Source: Calocera cornea HHB12733
Taxonomy: Eukaryota > Basidiomycota > Dacrymycetes > Dacrymycetales > Dacrymycetaceae
Direction: 5' to 3'
DNA: 64,000 bases
Assembly (NCBI GenBank): GCA_001632435.1
Contig: KV423968.1
Location: 113,260 to 177,259, forward strand
The notes under the pieces are model-generated. The model did no database searches and was not told the DNA's origin. It worked only from the letters and a program-made list of their open reading frames with translations. Of the stretch, positions 10,501 through 21,250 are shown in pieces. The translations under genes were made by a program, and so were the position numbers. Every line of letters starts with the position of its first letter. Position 1 is the stretch's first letter.

Positions 10501-10962
10501 AAGGTGGACCTTGAGATCCTGGGCAATGTCTCGACCGAACTCGGCGTCCATGATCATTTGGTCCCGTGCGGTAAAGAAGAAATCCACCGCATGTCGCAAG
10601 TCCCATTGATTGAAGGTGAAATCGTATCTTTGCTCCAATATTCGCCCCATGCAATAATTGGCCAATACGTGGAGCTCAGTATTCGGACTAGCGTTGTGCA
10701 GCACTGTGTCCGTAAGATTGCGGGCTTCTTCGAGATCAGAGTGTCTGACATCGCGCATGTGACGTAGGCGAAGCGCGCTGGCCTTGAGCAGCTGCCAGCG
10801 CATCCACGTTTCGTGCTCGGCATCTTCCTGTTCCGCGAGGGCGTGATCAATTAATTTAAGAACCTCGTCGAGTCCACCGTATGTGGCCGAGCGGTCGTAG
10901 GTTCTCAACCAGCCTTGCACCTCGACTTGCCGACTTGTCGACTGCGTGCCCGAGGACGCCAT
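7579..10962 (-). CDS. TPR-repeat protein with C-terminal CHAT (caspase-like) peptidase domain
   Basis: Large intronless gene of 1127 codons from the preferred Met at 10962; an in-frame Met at 11163 would add 67 residues. Roughly residues 60-720 are degenerate TPR-type helical repeats. The last ~330 residues form a CHAT domain, a caspase/separase-clan (CD) cysteine peptidase fold. The catalytic dyad is visible: His near residue 996 in LHCCTHGSW and Cys near residue 1036 in FLSACHTA, followed by the clan motif QIAGFQGVLGTVWGMAD. No membrane segment or signal peptide. CHAT proteins fused to TPRs are abundant in Agaricomycetes; bacterial relatives (TPR-CHAT of type III-E CRISPR, gasdermin-activating CHATs) are proteases in defence or cell death. 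A death- or allorecognition-related role here is inference only. Confidence 0.85.
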   Translation of the reverse strand: MASSGTQSTSRQVEVQGWLRTYDRSATYGGLDEVLKLIDHALAEQEDAEHETWMRWQLLKASALRLRHMRDVRHSDLEEARNLTDTVLHNASPNTELHVLANYCMGRILEQRYDFTFNQWDLRHAVDFFFTARDQMIMDAEFGRDIAQDLKVHLGRSLGEQGLRFGSLEWQLESIQLLKSAIMELEDQDPLKFLALTAIALSRGRLNRYQPEGDSGEEEALRTAAPYIDEALRLSRNHPLRYVALFGQLYQKFRWAVITNESKHLEEGVRLGQQLISSIPKTHITHLGGQPIMTTAEIYFRKYERQGILEDLNESIRYQNLYLDTNPTAPHPYANLCESLCLRFVETNVAVDIDNAIRLGEHALEICAKDDVYPLFSHLYLGLAYARRYLWGEILDDEHKSEKHLGEAVRLAMARHPRYPDALAHSLEALVSLYCASFESRSQMWRSEEALSYMRMAVEHTHHPLYTPRRRSRLGECYMIRYALSKNPNDLTEAIQETHAAIETSTPGPEYHALLHRRSWALRLRFEVSHNMGDFEQSHRDLERALSLVVALNHPKQAFYQSELGLLYTLHFQHSADTRYLDEALSWYLRAATSWYSFSMSRFRAAITGAELAMDNKRYAAATEFYMASICTLRRVAWLGLNVSTRHSLLVRSASQLPGNGAAAAIKAGQLDKALTILEEGRSIMWRSTLELRADMTDLEEFDPGLARELMEIGKKLEYDDIGLQPVKAENTENLAQRRRRLAERFTSLIVQIRTRPGFERFLDETYTNEELSNATKQGPIIILNVSRYGSDALIIRHARPIVTIPLNGMEHQSVLEMARHLSQALKPARDGKGLRYLDQVLRDQCKRLWLGGIGAAVRRACDGWAGAGLPRCWLVPTGLLSLLPIHCAGIYEKNRNIGIQDFVIPSYTPTLTALLLARRRLRRSGPKDPRNVNMLAVGVTEVPRYRPLLSAAKEMAIISRLPVAGRITLRTGAEATVSRVKEDLSTHSWLHCCTHGSWNAGSPLSSAFQLHDGPLPLSAIMSLRVNGEFAFLSACHTARLSALLPDESMHLAAGMQIAGFQGVLGTVWGMADRDGPALTKMFYDRLLSDGRPLDTRNAAEALHHCIKQLQAHIPLCRWGAFVHFGV

Positions 10963-13204
10963 GACCGAAATATAGAACTTGAAGACAACTCTGTTGGCCA
11001 GGTGTAAAGAAGCCTTGTTCCTTGCAGGCTGTGTTTCTAATAGGGGCGCGAGTATGTAAGCGGACGACAAAGCCGCGTAATGGTCGACTGAATTGCTCCA
11101 CTGGGTTAGTCTATAGGCTGCTGTGTGGGCGCAGTTAGCATAGTAGGCCCAAGGCAAAACCATTCAACCAACCTGAGCAGACGACTGTGTGCCTACAGCG
11201 AAGCAAGCTGATCCTTGGGCGATGCGATAACTGAGCAGACCCGTGTGGTCGAGAAGGCACACGAGCCGCAGGAAGACCCTTGTGACATTCTGAATGAGAA
11301 GTTGCGATAACGGAATTAAATTTTATTACATAAGAGGGGTCAATTTCCTGTTTTGTAGCGTGTGCCCGAGCGGTCGGCGACCAGCTATGGTACGTTGGCA
11401 TTGTCGACCCCGTTCCCGAGCACTCTTTTTTTTGACTCACGGCGCTCCGAGTCAAGTTCGCCGTTGGGCGACATGTTTCTCCTGTTGTCCCGACCCTCCC
11501 AACCAGGGTCAATGTAGCGAAGGCACCAGGGTTTGTCATTGGAAGACCCTATGTAAACCGCGGCACGGTCCTGCCATGCACGCGTTGGGTTAAGCGAGGT
11601 CGGACCTCCCGATGTTTTCAAACGTCCCCCGATGGCCAATCCGACTCTTTTCCGAATACATTCGCCCCGACTGCAAGACACGGATTGGGGCACCGGAGCG
11701 GAACTCCAACAGCCGTGCAAACGTGCATTGTTATTTTGCAGACAGACCCAAAGCCAGTCTGACAGGATAACGTTAGTGAACGCGAGACGCGCTCGGGCAA
11801 GGGCGTCAGGCTTACATGAGCAGCGTGCAATATCATGCACCGCTTCGCGCTAATCGAGGCGCATCTAACGCTCGTACGAGCGCTTCACGCTGTTTCTGTG
11901 GGGAGCCTCGAGGCTCATAGCGCGGCATTATCAGGATAGCTGTGTCCAGTCATGGGATGATTCGCTCATCATCCAGGGTAACTCGCCGCATCACTGTCTC
12001 GGCACCCCGTGTCGTATTGTAGTTGCCTGTGCTGCGACGCGGGTTCATATCGGTCGCACCGCGTTACAGGAACGTTCCAGTGTATGGGACAAGGGACGTA
12101 CACGCGTGCTGTGGGGAACGAGGCGCGACGGGTTGCGACTTTCCTCATCGAGCCAGCGTCCCGCCTTGTTGGACCAGTGCCATGCCGGAGCTTGCACGCA
12201 CCGGCGGGCCAAGGCCAACGGCCAAGTGATGGCGCAAGCACTGCGGCAGGTAGTACATCGTCATAGATAGTGAGACAACCATACCGGGCCGATTCAGTTA
12301 CTTAAAGACAAGCGCAGGTTCGCGAATGCGTTTGAAGGAACCGTGGCCTCGGGTATGAGGGTATCAGTTATCAGTTAACTTATCGCGCTGCGAGTTTACA
12401 GCTGTTCAGAGGTGGACAGCCGTTGCGTCATTGTTACCCCTGCGAGAGCCTGTGGTAGCCGGAAAGTGCTATCTGCAGAGCGAGACATGCGGGACTGAAC
12501 GAGCTTAGCGCTCTGGAGCAGAAGGACCATCGGCTCGTCAGAAGATTGGAAACTTGGAATCTTGGCGGATGGGAGAAGAAGAGGGACACGAGCTTCAGGG
12601 GACATCGGCCTGAGTCCTGACTCGTGAGAAGATGTCCTGCGGTGGAGATCAGCTGGGGACAGGATGCGGTTAACTATCGAAAGAATCGGTAACTACATTG
12701 CCGTAAGCTATGGGATAGAATAGCGTGGGAGTGCGAAGTGCAAAGTTTCTAGACACCGTAGACAGATAGAACGGTTGTTGGACCTGCCTAATATGGCAGT
12801 CCATCCCCTGAGCATCGCCGTCCCCCCAAGCTGTCAGAATGCCAGAGCCGCCCAGCAGATAGTCAGAGTGACACCCCCTGATCCCTCCTCGTGTGCTCTG
12901 TCCGCCCGAACATTCGCCCTCTTTCCGGGGGCTCGGAGGCCCCACCACTTGGCACCGGCAAGTCCAGCCACAGGCCCGGTAGGCAGCTCGGTAGATAGAG
13001 GGGCGAACAGAGCCCTTCTCCGCGGGAATGAACGATGCACGAGGACGTGGTTGGATTCCGAGCGCATGGGGGACGCTCATTGTCCCGTCAGAACGGCGCT
13101 GCGGAAGCCGTCTGTCCGACTCACGTGAATATGGGGATGCGCTGTTTGGTACAACTACACATGCGAGATGTTGGGGGCCGGATGTCGGATGTCGGACGCG
13201 GTTG

Positions 13205-13236
13205 TGGTTGCGGTTGCGGTTGCGGTTGCGGTTGCT
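13205..13236. repeat. GTTGCG hexanucleotide microsatellite
   Basis: About five tandem GTTGCG units followed by a short TATCGC variant run. It lies in the gene-poor region between the CHAT and Zn2Cys6 genes. Confidence 0.85.
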
Positions 13237-14542
13237 ATCGCTATCGAGACCGTTCTCCAAGACGAAGCTCCAGGTACGACACCGTACATTGCGACGCGCA
13301 CCAGGTGCTCGAGGAACGAGCGAGTGCCCTGGCAGCAGTCCTGTACTGTTCTGTGCTCATGATGCAATACAATTGCCGATTGCCGATCGCGCTCAGAACG
13401 GCCCGCTTTGTCGGAGCGGGCCGACCGCCAGAGAGAGTGTGTATGTATGGTGTTCCGTTCTCGAGATCTGGGCGCCCTCCAAGATCCGGAGAGGCAACAG
13501 GTGGGAATAAACACACACGATGGATAAATTGCGGAAGAGTCAGGAGTCAAGACTCTGACTGGGACGTTTGGCTGGGGCTCCGTGCTCCACAGATATGATC
13601 CAGAGATGTGTAGATTACAGATGGACGATCGCGGATCAGGATCGTTGGATGTGAAGGCTCAGGCTTGTGCTGCGCGCACCGCAGCAGCGGGTGCGGAGCT
13701 CGGATTGTGCAAACGAAACGTTTCATGTTGTGCAGCAGCGGGCGGGGCACTTGCATGTGCATGTGCATGTGGTGAAAGAGGCTGCAGACCTGGTGGGTGG
13801 TGGGCGAGGGATGTGTGGCGGGCCGGAAGGGATACAGTAGGTGCTTAAGACAGAAGAAAGAGAAGAATAAGAAAAAGAAAAGAAAAGCGATTATAATTGT
13901 GTTTTGATTGTATTGGGAGGAGCGCGGAGGGAAGCAGCATGGGATCATAGAGTTGGAGCCACAAGCGCGAGACAGGCAGCGCGGCGGGATTTTTGCTTTG
14001 CGATTATCGGGGGAGGGGGGGACGGCGCGGCGCGGCACAGCACGGCACGGCGCGGCAGTTGGCCGTTGGCAGGGAGCGGCCGGCCACGGAATGGTTGTGG
14101 CCAGGCTCAGGCTGGATCTCCGGGTGGGATGGCGGAGGGGGCGAGTTCCGCCGGTGGGAGTTTGTGTCGGTGCACAGGTTTGCGGGATTGGAATGGGATG
14201 GGAAACTGAACGCGTCGTCGGTTGCATCCACGCGAGGTTCGGGGGTGGTGCCGTTACATGCCTGCTTACATACAGAGGCTGAGCAGGAGCAGGCCGTCCC
14301 TTGTCTCTCGCCAAACGCCGCGGGGGCGGGTCCGCGTGGTGAGAGGGACGGACAGACCCAGTGTGTGTGTGGGTGTGTGGGTGTGGGTGTGTGTATGTGT
14401 GTGATGGGCTGAGTGAGGTGTGCGATCATGATGCTGTGCGTGGTTCAGTCCGACAGTGCCCATCCACTGAACAGTGCGACAGCCCATAATCTGCTCCCGC
14501 CGCCGGCACGGCCAGAGTCCCTCACGAGCACGCTCGCCGCTC

Positions 14543-14585
14543 ATCCTCCTGCTCCTCCTCCTGCTCCTCCTCCTGCTCCTCCTCA
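14543..14585. repeat. CTCCTCCTG minisatellite in a pyrimidine-rich leader
   Basis: About four copies of a 9-nt CTCCTCCTG-type unit, within the C/T-rich stretch upstream of the transcription factor start. Such CT tracts are common in fungal 5' leaders. Confidence 0.7.
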
Positions 14586-14905
14586 CCCTCACTCTTCCTT
14601 CCTAAACCCAACAAGGGTGCATACACGCGGTGCACATACATACACAAACACCCACAAACACCCGCCCAATCCCAAACTAAACCGAGCCAGCCACCTCCTT
14701 CCTCACCTCCCACCGCCCACCGCCCACCGCCCATCACCCTATGAACCCCGCCCTCCCCTGAGCATCCACTCACCCCATCCCTCTCCAGCCCCACCACCAC
14801 CACCACCACCGCACCCGAATCCCCTGGACCCCCGACTAACAGCCATCCCAAGATCCGCACATCCCACACCGACCCGCATACATCCTCCCTCCCTCCTCAT
14901 CCCGC

Positions 14906-17701
14906 ATGCCAAAGGCAACACCTCCAGCCGCAGCGGGGCCTACCCTCGCTCGCAACCAGGCATGTCACACATGTAGAAAGAGAAAGCAAAAGTGGTACGT
15001 CCCGCCTCCCCGTGGATGTTGGGGTGCGCCGATGCTGACACAACGGCCAGCGATGCTGCACGCCCGTTCTGCGGGGGCTGCGTCCGATCTTGGAAGGCCC
15101 GCGGGCAGACCATCTCCGACACGGCCGGCGGGACGCCCGCGTGCACGTACGACGACCCCTGGGACTTTGTGCCCGGCCACTCGGTCCACGACACCCAGAC
15201 GATCGACCACCTCAAGGCGCGCATCGGCGAGCTCGAGAAGAACCTCCCGGGCAGGCGCATCACCCCGCCCCACACCCACCACATGCACAGCGGCGCCAGC
15301 GTACCCAGCATGATCCCCACAGGGGGCATCTTCGACGGCCTCGCGACGTCAAAGCCCTTCTCGACCGGACTAAGCATGCCCTTCAACTCAATGAACGGAA
15401 TGAATGCCATGTTCCAGACCCCGGATCTCACCCCCTCCCTGAGCACGGCCAGCTCCGCCAACGGATCGCCCCAGGCGTACGGGCCCATGTTCTTCAACAA
15501 CTGGCCCGCTCACCTCCCCTTACCAGACATGCTCCATCACCTGTGCGTTGCTGTCGGATCTCGATGCGGATTGATTAGATGCTGATCAGCCGTTGCACAG
15601 CGTCGACGTCTTCTTCGCCCACTTCCCCCTCTCCGCGCGCATCATCCACAAGCCGTCCTTCCTGCACGGCCTGACCCACTCGCCCTCCGACCCCCTCTTC
15701 CCGCCAGCGTCCCTCCTCCACGCCATCTGCGCCTACGCATCCATGTTCTCCCCCGCCGTGCCCACGCCCATCATCCAGGACGGGCCCCCGCCAGACCAGG
15801 GCGAGCCGCCGAAGAAGCCCGTGAAGCGGCCCGAGAGCTTCGGCGACTTCCAGGCACGCCTCGCGCGCTCCTGCGCCGACGAGAGCACCGCGCTGGGCCT
15901 GCATCTTGTCGAAAACTTCCAAGGTGCGCCGAGCTACAGCCCTGCACAGACGGCACGTGTAGTGACCCTGGAAAACGCAGCAATCACCATCCTCGGCTGG
16001 TACTGGTTCGCGCAGGCTCGCTGGGTCGAGCTCTGGATATGGTCCGGCGTCGCCCTCCGCCAGGCTGTCCCCCTCGGCCTAAACGTATCGGACGAGATCC
16101 CCACCACCCTCAACCGCTCGGGAAAAACTGCGCTTCTCCCCGCCCTCCCCGACACGGAGGAGGGCCGCATCGACGCAGAGATGCGCCGCAACACCTTCTG
16201 GGCCGCGTACCTTCTCGAGCGGGTATGTGCATATCCCTTGTCACGTGAGAAAGCTCTGATTGACACTATTATTATAGTACGCATGCGCCAGCGCGACCTG
16301 GGCAAACTCCCTGGATGAGCAGGACATCTCCACCGAGCTCCCGATCTGTCAGATCGACTGGGAACAGGGCACCGAGCTGGGCGTGCCGCGGCAACGGCTC
16401 GGGACGCCCGACCTGCTTACCTCGCACCCCCAGGAGATTCTCGACGCGTTCGGAATGCACGTAAAGGCCGTCCACCTCATGTCCCGCGTCCATCTCCACA
16501 ACCTCCGCTTCCGCTCCACACCCCAGGCCGTCGGCCTCAACGACCCGCGCGACGCGCCCGCGTTCAAGCAGCTCGACGGGCTCATCGCCGCCTTTGTCTA
16601 CTCCCTCCCCGCAAAGTTCCGCGACCCCTTCAAGGCGGACAGCGGGACCGTCTTCGACGCAAACCTGTACATGGTCGCCGTCCTTCCTCATCTGTGCGTA
16701 GCCGGACCTCCCGCGTCCACCGAGACATTCTGACGCACTCATCATTGTTCAGGGCCGTCATCCATCTCCACGACCCGCACGTCGACGCGGCAAACCCGAA
16801 CGACCCGTCCGCGGACCGCGTGCTGTCCGCGGCGCGCGCCATCCTGCACACCGTCTACATCCTCTGCAGCACCTCGTTCGACATCACCCTCCTTATCCAC
16901 GCCTGCTGCGTAAGCCCAATCTCTTATCTGGCGCTCAGCGCCCGCGTATCGCTAACGCCCACACAGCAAGCGTGGTACCTCGCCGCCCGGGTGCTTGTCC
17001 GCTTCCTAAAGGCGCGAATTGATGCCCAGGACCGCGATGCCGCCATGACGCTCCGCGGGGAGATCCAGGTCTTCCAGTACGTTACCGTCCTACGGGCATA
17101 TGGTTGTGCCGTTCGCTGATAGATCTGCAGGCTCGCGCTGTCCCGCATAGGCGAGAAGGTCCCCCTCGGCCAGCGGTTCGGCAAGATGCTCTCCGAGCTG
17201 CTCGAGTCCGAGATGGGCGAGGCAGAGGACAAGTTCTCGACGGCCTGCGAAAACAAGGACATCTTCGAACACCACGCTGGGCCGATGACCGGCATCATCG
17301 GCCAGGCCCAGTTCAACCTCTTCCCCAGCCGCGAAACGAGCGTCTCGGCCGGCGGGCCCGGCAGCGGCTCCCTCAACGGGAGCGGCGCGACCCTCGTCGA
17401 GATGGACAGTCCGCCGGACATGCAAAACCTGCCCCCGAACGGGCCCCAGGGCTCCATCCTCCCCCAGCTTCCTCCCGACCCGATGGACGATCTCGGCGGA
17501 GGAATGCAGAGCCTGGACAGCCTGCTCACGATGGACAACCTCGGGCTGTCCATGGGCCTCCCGCACACCCTCTCCCTCGGACACGACATCGGGATCGACA
17601 TTGATTTCGGCACGCTGGGCACAATGGGAAGCATGAGCGCCATGCACAACATGGGCGGGAACCCATTAGGAAACATGGGCACTCCCATGGGCACTGTATG
17701 A
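14906..17701 (+). CDS. Zn2Cys6 fungal-specific transcription factor
   Basis: Nuclear DNA-binding regulator with an N-terminal Gal4-type zinc cluster and a central Fungal_trans domain. Seven exons (14906..14994, 15051..15542, 15601..16222, 16278..16693, 16753..16909, 16967..17076, 17131..17701) give 818 residues. The six cysteines are in QACHTCRKRKQKC (third Cys rebuilt across intron 1), RPFCGGCVR and a late TPACTYDD. The loop between the fifth and sixth Cys is longer than usual. A short coiled coil follows (HLKARIGELEKNL). The Fungal_trans core shows LGLHLVENF, WYWFAQARWVELWIWSGVALRQAVPLGLN and MRRNTFWAAYLLER. The C-terminus is Met/Gly/Pro-rich with repeated MGxMG, perhaps an activation region. 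The general build resembles the XlnR-type superfamily. Target genes are unknown; the nearest gene block is 1 kb downstream. Confidence 0.9.
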
Positions 17702-18672
17702 TTGATTGATTCGATGAGATGCTGCTTGAATTTGGGATCTTGATAACTATTTATCGTCCGTCTGTCCCTCTCTACTCCCGTTTTGTTTCGTTTCTCTCTG
17801 GTCTCGCCTCGAGCTCGCCTCGCCTCGCCTCTTGTCTCCCTGTTTTGATTACTTACTCTTCTTGGAGCCATCCTTGCTGTGCGGATCTAGGAGGAGGGCC
17901 TACGCCGCGGCGTCCTCATACCGGTTGTAATAGATGTAGTTAGTGTAATATTATGATTCGGTTTCTTGCCTGCATGCATGTGGTCGCACTGTGCAATCAC
18001 ATTCCATGGAGCGTGATAGTACCGTTCAGGCGAGCGCGAATCTGTTGGCATCTTGACCGAACATGCGGCACAGGAACATCATGACGTACCCACTATTCAT
18101 TATTTCCAGCCCGCCGGCTCCCCTGATGATTCCACGTCACGAGCGCCCATCGTTCGCAATGCTTCTAGCGCGGCCGTACTAGCATTCCCGACGCTGGCAA
18201 CCGGCTGTCCGCGTTCTGTTCCGCGGCTATCCCGGATCGGCGGGATATTGCTCGCTGGCGCTCTTTCAGCTGCAATAGGCGACAGCCGACCCGCACTGAG
18301 CTGGAGCGAGACCGGATCCGGTCGCCTGGACAATGAATGCCCTCAGTGCACCGGAAACTGTAGTCGGCCCGCAGTCACCAGGGACCGCCGGTGAAGCGCG
18401 GAAGCAGTCGCCGCATCGAGCCCTGCCGCCGCATCCGAGCTGGCAGAGCGTGAAGCACGCCATGTGCGAGAGAACGTTTATCTGCAGCATCCGGAAGTGT
18501 GAATGTCCAACCTACATACCGGCAATGTCTCGCCGCAAGCAATCACGATATTGGGTTGATGCACATCCGTAAGTCGTATTATCATCACAACAACTAACAG
18601 TAACAGGATAAACTAGACCCGCCGGTTCAAAAGCCCAAAACAGAAAAGTTCCAAATATCTCTCATACAATCA
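17702..18672. other. Convergent spacer, transcription factor / MFS permease
   Basis: About 970 bp between two convergent 3' ends. A CTCGCCT run sits near 17805-17830 and sequence is otherwise unstructured. No gene supported. Confidence 0.45.
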
Positions 18673-20512
18673 TTACACCTCACCGCTCTGCTTGTTCTCC
18701 TGCGACACGATGCTTTCGGAGCGAGCAGCTTCCATCTTGCCGCTGCGGCCCGCATTGATCTCATCGATACGGTGCTTGTACTCAGAGTCGGCACCAACGA
18801 AGCCAAATAAGACATCCATCTCGGGCATAGAGAGTCCCTCTGCAACGTGACGTCAGTTGGCGTAGATAATCGAAGGGGAATACACTCACTCGTCTCAGGA
18901 AGGAGGAAGAATGACCAGACGGCAGAGCCAAAGAGCATGGCGGCGAAGAAGAGGAACACGCCCCAGCCCATGCTGGTGAACATGCTCGGTAAAGCCTTGG
19001 TCAGGACAAAACCGAAGAGCCACTGGAGCATTGCGTAGTAGGCGGCACAAACACCGCGGACGTTCAGTGGGTAGATCTCGGCAGCGACAATCCAGGGCAG
19101 CCCGTTGGCACCGAACGACCAGAAGAAGGAATAGAGCATGATCATGGCGGTCCCAGCCTTGCCGCCAGCGACGGTCGACGCAGAGAGGCTGGTTTGCCCG
19201 GAAGGGTGACCGACCTTCACATAGACCGCTAGGTAGACCATGCAAAGGCAGCAGGCAACGGAGGATGTGATCCATGGTTGACGACGTCCCCATCGGTCGA
19301 TGAAGTAGAGGTAGAAAATAATGGAACCAGCGGCCTTGATGAGGCCGTAGATACCGGTGTACAGAGCCGTCTGTGTGATTCCGATAGCGCCAAAGAGGGT
19401 CGGGCTGTAGTAGTTGATTGCGGCGGCTCCGGAGAAGTTTTGCCACATGAACATCATGAAGGCTAGGAAGACACGGTTGCGCATGCCGGGCAAGCTCAGC
19501 TCATGGAAGGAACCGCGGAGGTAACCCCAGAGGCTGTCGGTCCTGCCAATAGCGATGGAGCGTTCGTTCTCGATTTGCAACTGAATGAGAGCGATGTCCT
19601 CTTGGATGTCTGTGAGCGTAAGTCAGTACTTTTCAGACAATACCCATGCAGCGCCACTTACAGTGATGGTCCACTGGCAAATCGCGCAGCCATACCAGGT
19701 TCTTGATCGCCTTCTCGTCATCACCACGCTTGAAGAGGAACTGAGGAGTCTCGACGAAGAAGATGGACATGATGCCGAGCATGCCGGCGGGGATGATCTG
19801 GACAGCCATCGGAATGCGCCACGCCTTGCTCAATTGCGAGCTCATGTTCTGGCCGATGCCGTAGTTGATCCAGAAGCCGATGACGGAAGCGCACTGATAT
19901 GCGATCTCGAAAAATCCAGTCATCTGACCTCGGACCGGCGGAGGAGCGATCTCTGCAAGGTAGGTCGGCGTGGCACACGTGATGCCGCCGCAACCGAGAC
20001 CGGTGAAGAGGCGACCTGCATAGATCATACCGAGCTGGTTCGTAGCAACCGTGCAAAGAATACCGCCGATGAGGAAGACAAATACTGAGGACTGGATACA
20101 GACGCGTCGACCATATCGCTCCATGATTGGCCAAGCAAACGCTGCACCAAAGAAGGCGCCAGCGGAGAAGAGTGCGGTGATGTTCGAGCTGACATTGTTC
20201 CTTTCGCTTGTCGACATGTTCACGAGGCCAAAGTCGCGTTGGAAGGATGCTCGTGTGAGCGTTGTGCCGATGAAAGCACCATCATAACCCTAAATGCGAG
20301 TCAGTATTGCAGATGACTTGCGCAGAGTGCTGCAGCATTCGCGGATGCAAAACTTACAAAGGTGAGCGCACCCCATGCGATTTGGATCGCAGTGAAGTAT
20401 ACTTTGTAGTTGTACTGCAAAGCTTGATGAGCGGGTATAGTATAAAGAAGACGACTTGGTTACTTACGACTTCCTTTGGTGTGGGACGATCCTCGACCCT
20501 CTTGAAACCCAT
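18673..20512 (-). CDS. MFS sugar / quinate-type permease
   Basis: Plasma-membrane sugar porter of the major facilitator superfamily. Five exons (20512..20468, 20414..20358, 20289..19662, 19609..18890, 18839..18673) give 538 residues with the expected 12 helices. The start VEDRPTPKEV followed by YNYKVYFTAIQIAWGALTFGYDGAFIG is typical of the quinate permease (QutD) branch. Sugar-porter motifs are present: GRRVCIQ after helix 2, RLFTGLGCGGI, PTYLAEIAPPPVRGQ, RWGRRQP in the central loop, IYPLNVRGVCAAYYAMLQW and PETKGLSMPEMDVLFG at the end of helix 12 (rebuilt across the last intron). The next gene upstream is the divergent GH106-like hydrolase, which suggests it imports a product of that enzyme or of pectin breakdown. 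Quinate, rhamnose or a uronic acid are candidate substrates; this is inference. Confidence 0.92.
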
Positions 20513-21250
20513 TTTGATGAGGAGGCTTGTTGGCAACGTTGGCCCGGGAAGTGGGGAATACGGGTTAGCGTCGGGGGGACTCTGCGGGGAACGGACAGAT
20601 CGTGCGGTGAAGCGTGTGACTGAGGTGGCAGGAGCGTAGTTATACGGTTCGCGCTGCCCCTGACGGCATTTTAATTGCCCGCAAAATTAGAATCGTGTGT
20701 GTGGGGTTCTGAGCGTGCGGGGTAGGTCCGTCCTTCGTCATTCCAGCCATCGGTTTCGGTTACCGCTTTGGCGAGAGGCGATTCGGCTGTTCGGTCGGTC
20801 GGGATGCATTCGGCCCGAATCGGTTAGCCCACAAGTAGGGCGCTCGGAGGCTAAGTGGGTGCCTTGTCTCCCACCCCAGCCGGCGTGACCTCTCCGCCGT
20901 CACCCCACGCGCGCTTGCTGACCTGATCAGTCGGGGCCCCGCCTTGACTTGTGAACGTTCTTGAATTCTCACAAAGGTCTCTGCGGCATGCGACACATTC
21001 CAAATCACCTTGGCATACTACTGCCTTGATCCGAACCTTTCATGCCGGCGTTGTGATCGTGATTGCCTGGGCCGGTTCCTGAGTCAACGGCTTTTCAGAT
21101 CAGCTGCGCCGAAGACGGAGTCGCTTCGGGACGACTGCTACACCGACAGCAGCGGCGCTCTGTCGGATATTAGGCTTCGGATCGAACCTCACTTGCTCAC
21201 GCGCCTTGCGGCGACTTCAGCGAGTCGCACCTCTGCTGAGCCTTGTCATC
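20513..21250. promoter_or_regulatory. Divergent promoter region, MFS permease / GH106-like gene
   Basis: A 738-bp spacer between divergent starts. It contains CGG/CCG inverted half-sites of the kind bound by Zn2Cys6 dimers: CGG-N3-CCG at 20757-20765 and a TTCGG-N1-CCGAA inverted repeat at 20809-20819, with further CGG triplets around. A regulator binding there is inferred, and the two genes are likely co-regulated because they share this region. Confidence 0.4.

Larger units (their letters stand above)
10963..14905. other. Gene-poor region of about 3.9 kb
   Basis: I recognise no gene on either strand. Open frames up to ~255 codons occur, but none shows a family motif, splice logic or a fungal composition. 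Seen here: the possible 5' extension of the CHAT gene to 11163; a GTTGCG microsatellite (13205-13236); a GCATGT run (about 13752-13771); a GC-rich CGGCA/CGCGG run (about 14026-14056); a GT run (about 14361-14401); a CTCCTCCTG run (about 14543-14585); and CACCGCC and CACCAC runs near 14711-14811. The last kilobase is strongly C-rich on the plus strand and is probably the promoter and leader of the downstream regulator. Confidence 0.5.

Noticed and set aside
13205..13236. Regular repeats considered as a possible CRISPR-like array
   Set aside because: It is a plain hexanucleotide microsatellite with no spacers, in a eukaryotic genome.
12670..13260. 196-codon minus-strand open frame with an NRNRNR run
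   Set aside because: The run is the GTTGCG microsatellite read as protein; the rest has no recognisable content or splice signals.
13547..14314. 255-codon minus-strand frame, Pro/His/Phe-rich
   Set aside because: Composition reflects C-rich and poly-pyrimidine spacer sequence rather than coding DNA.
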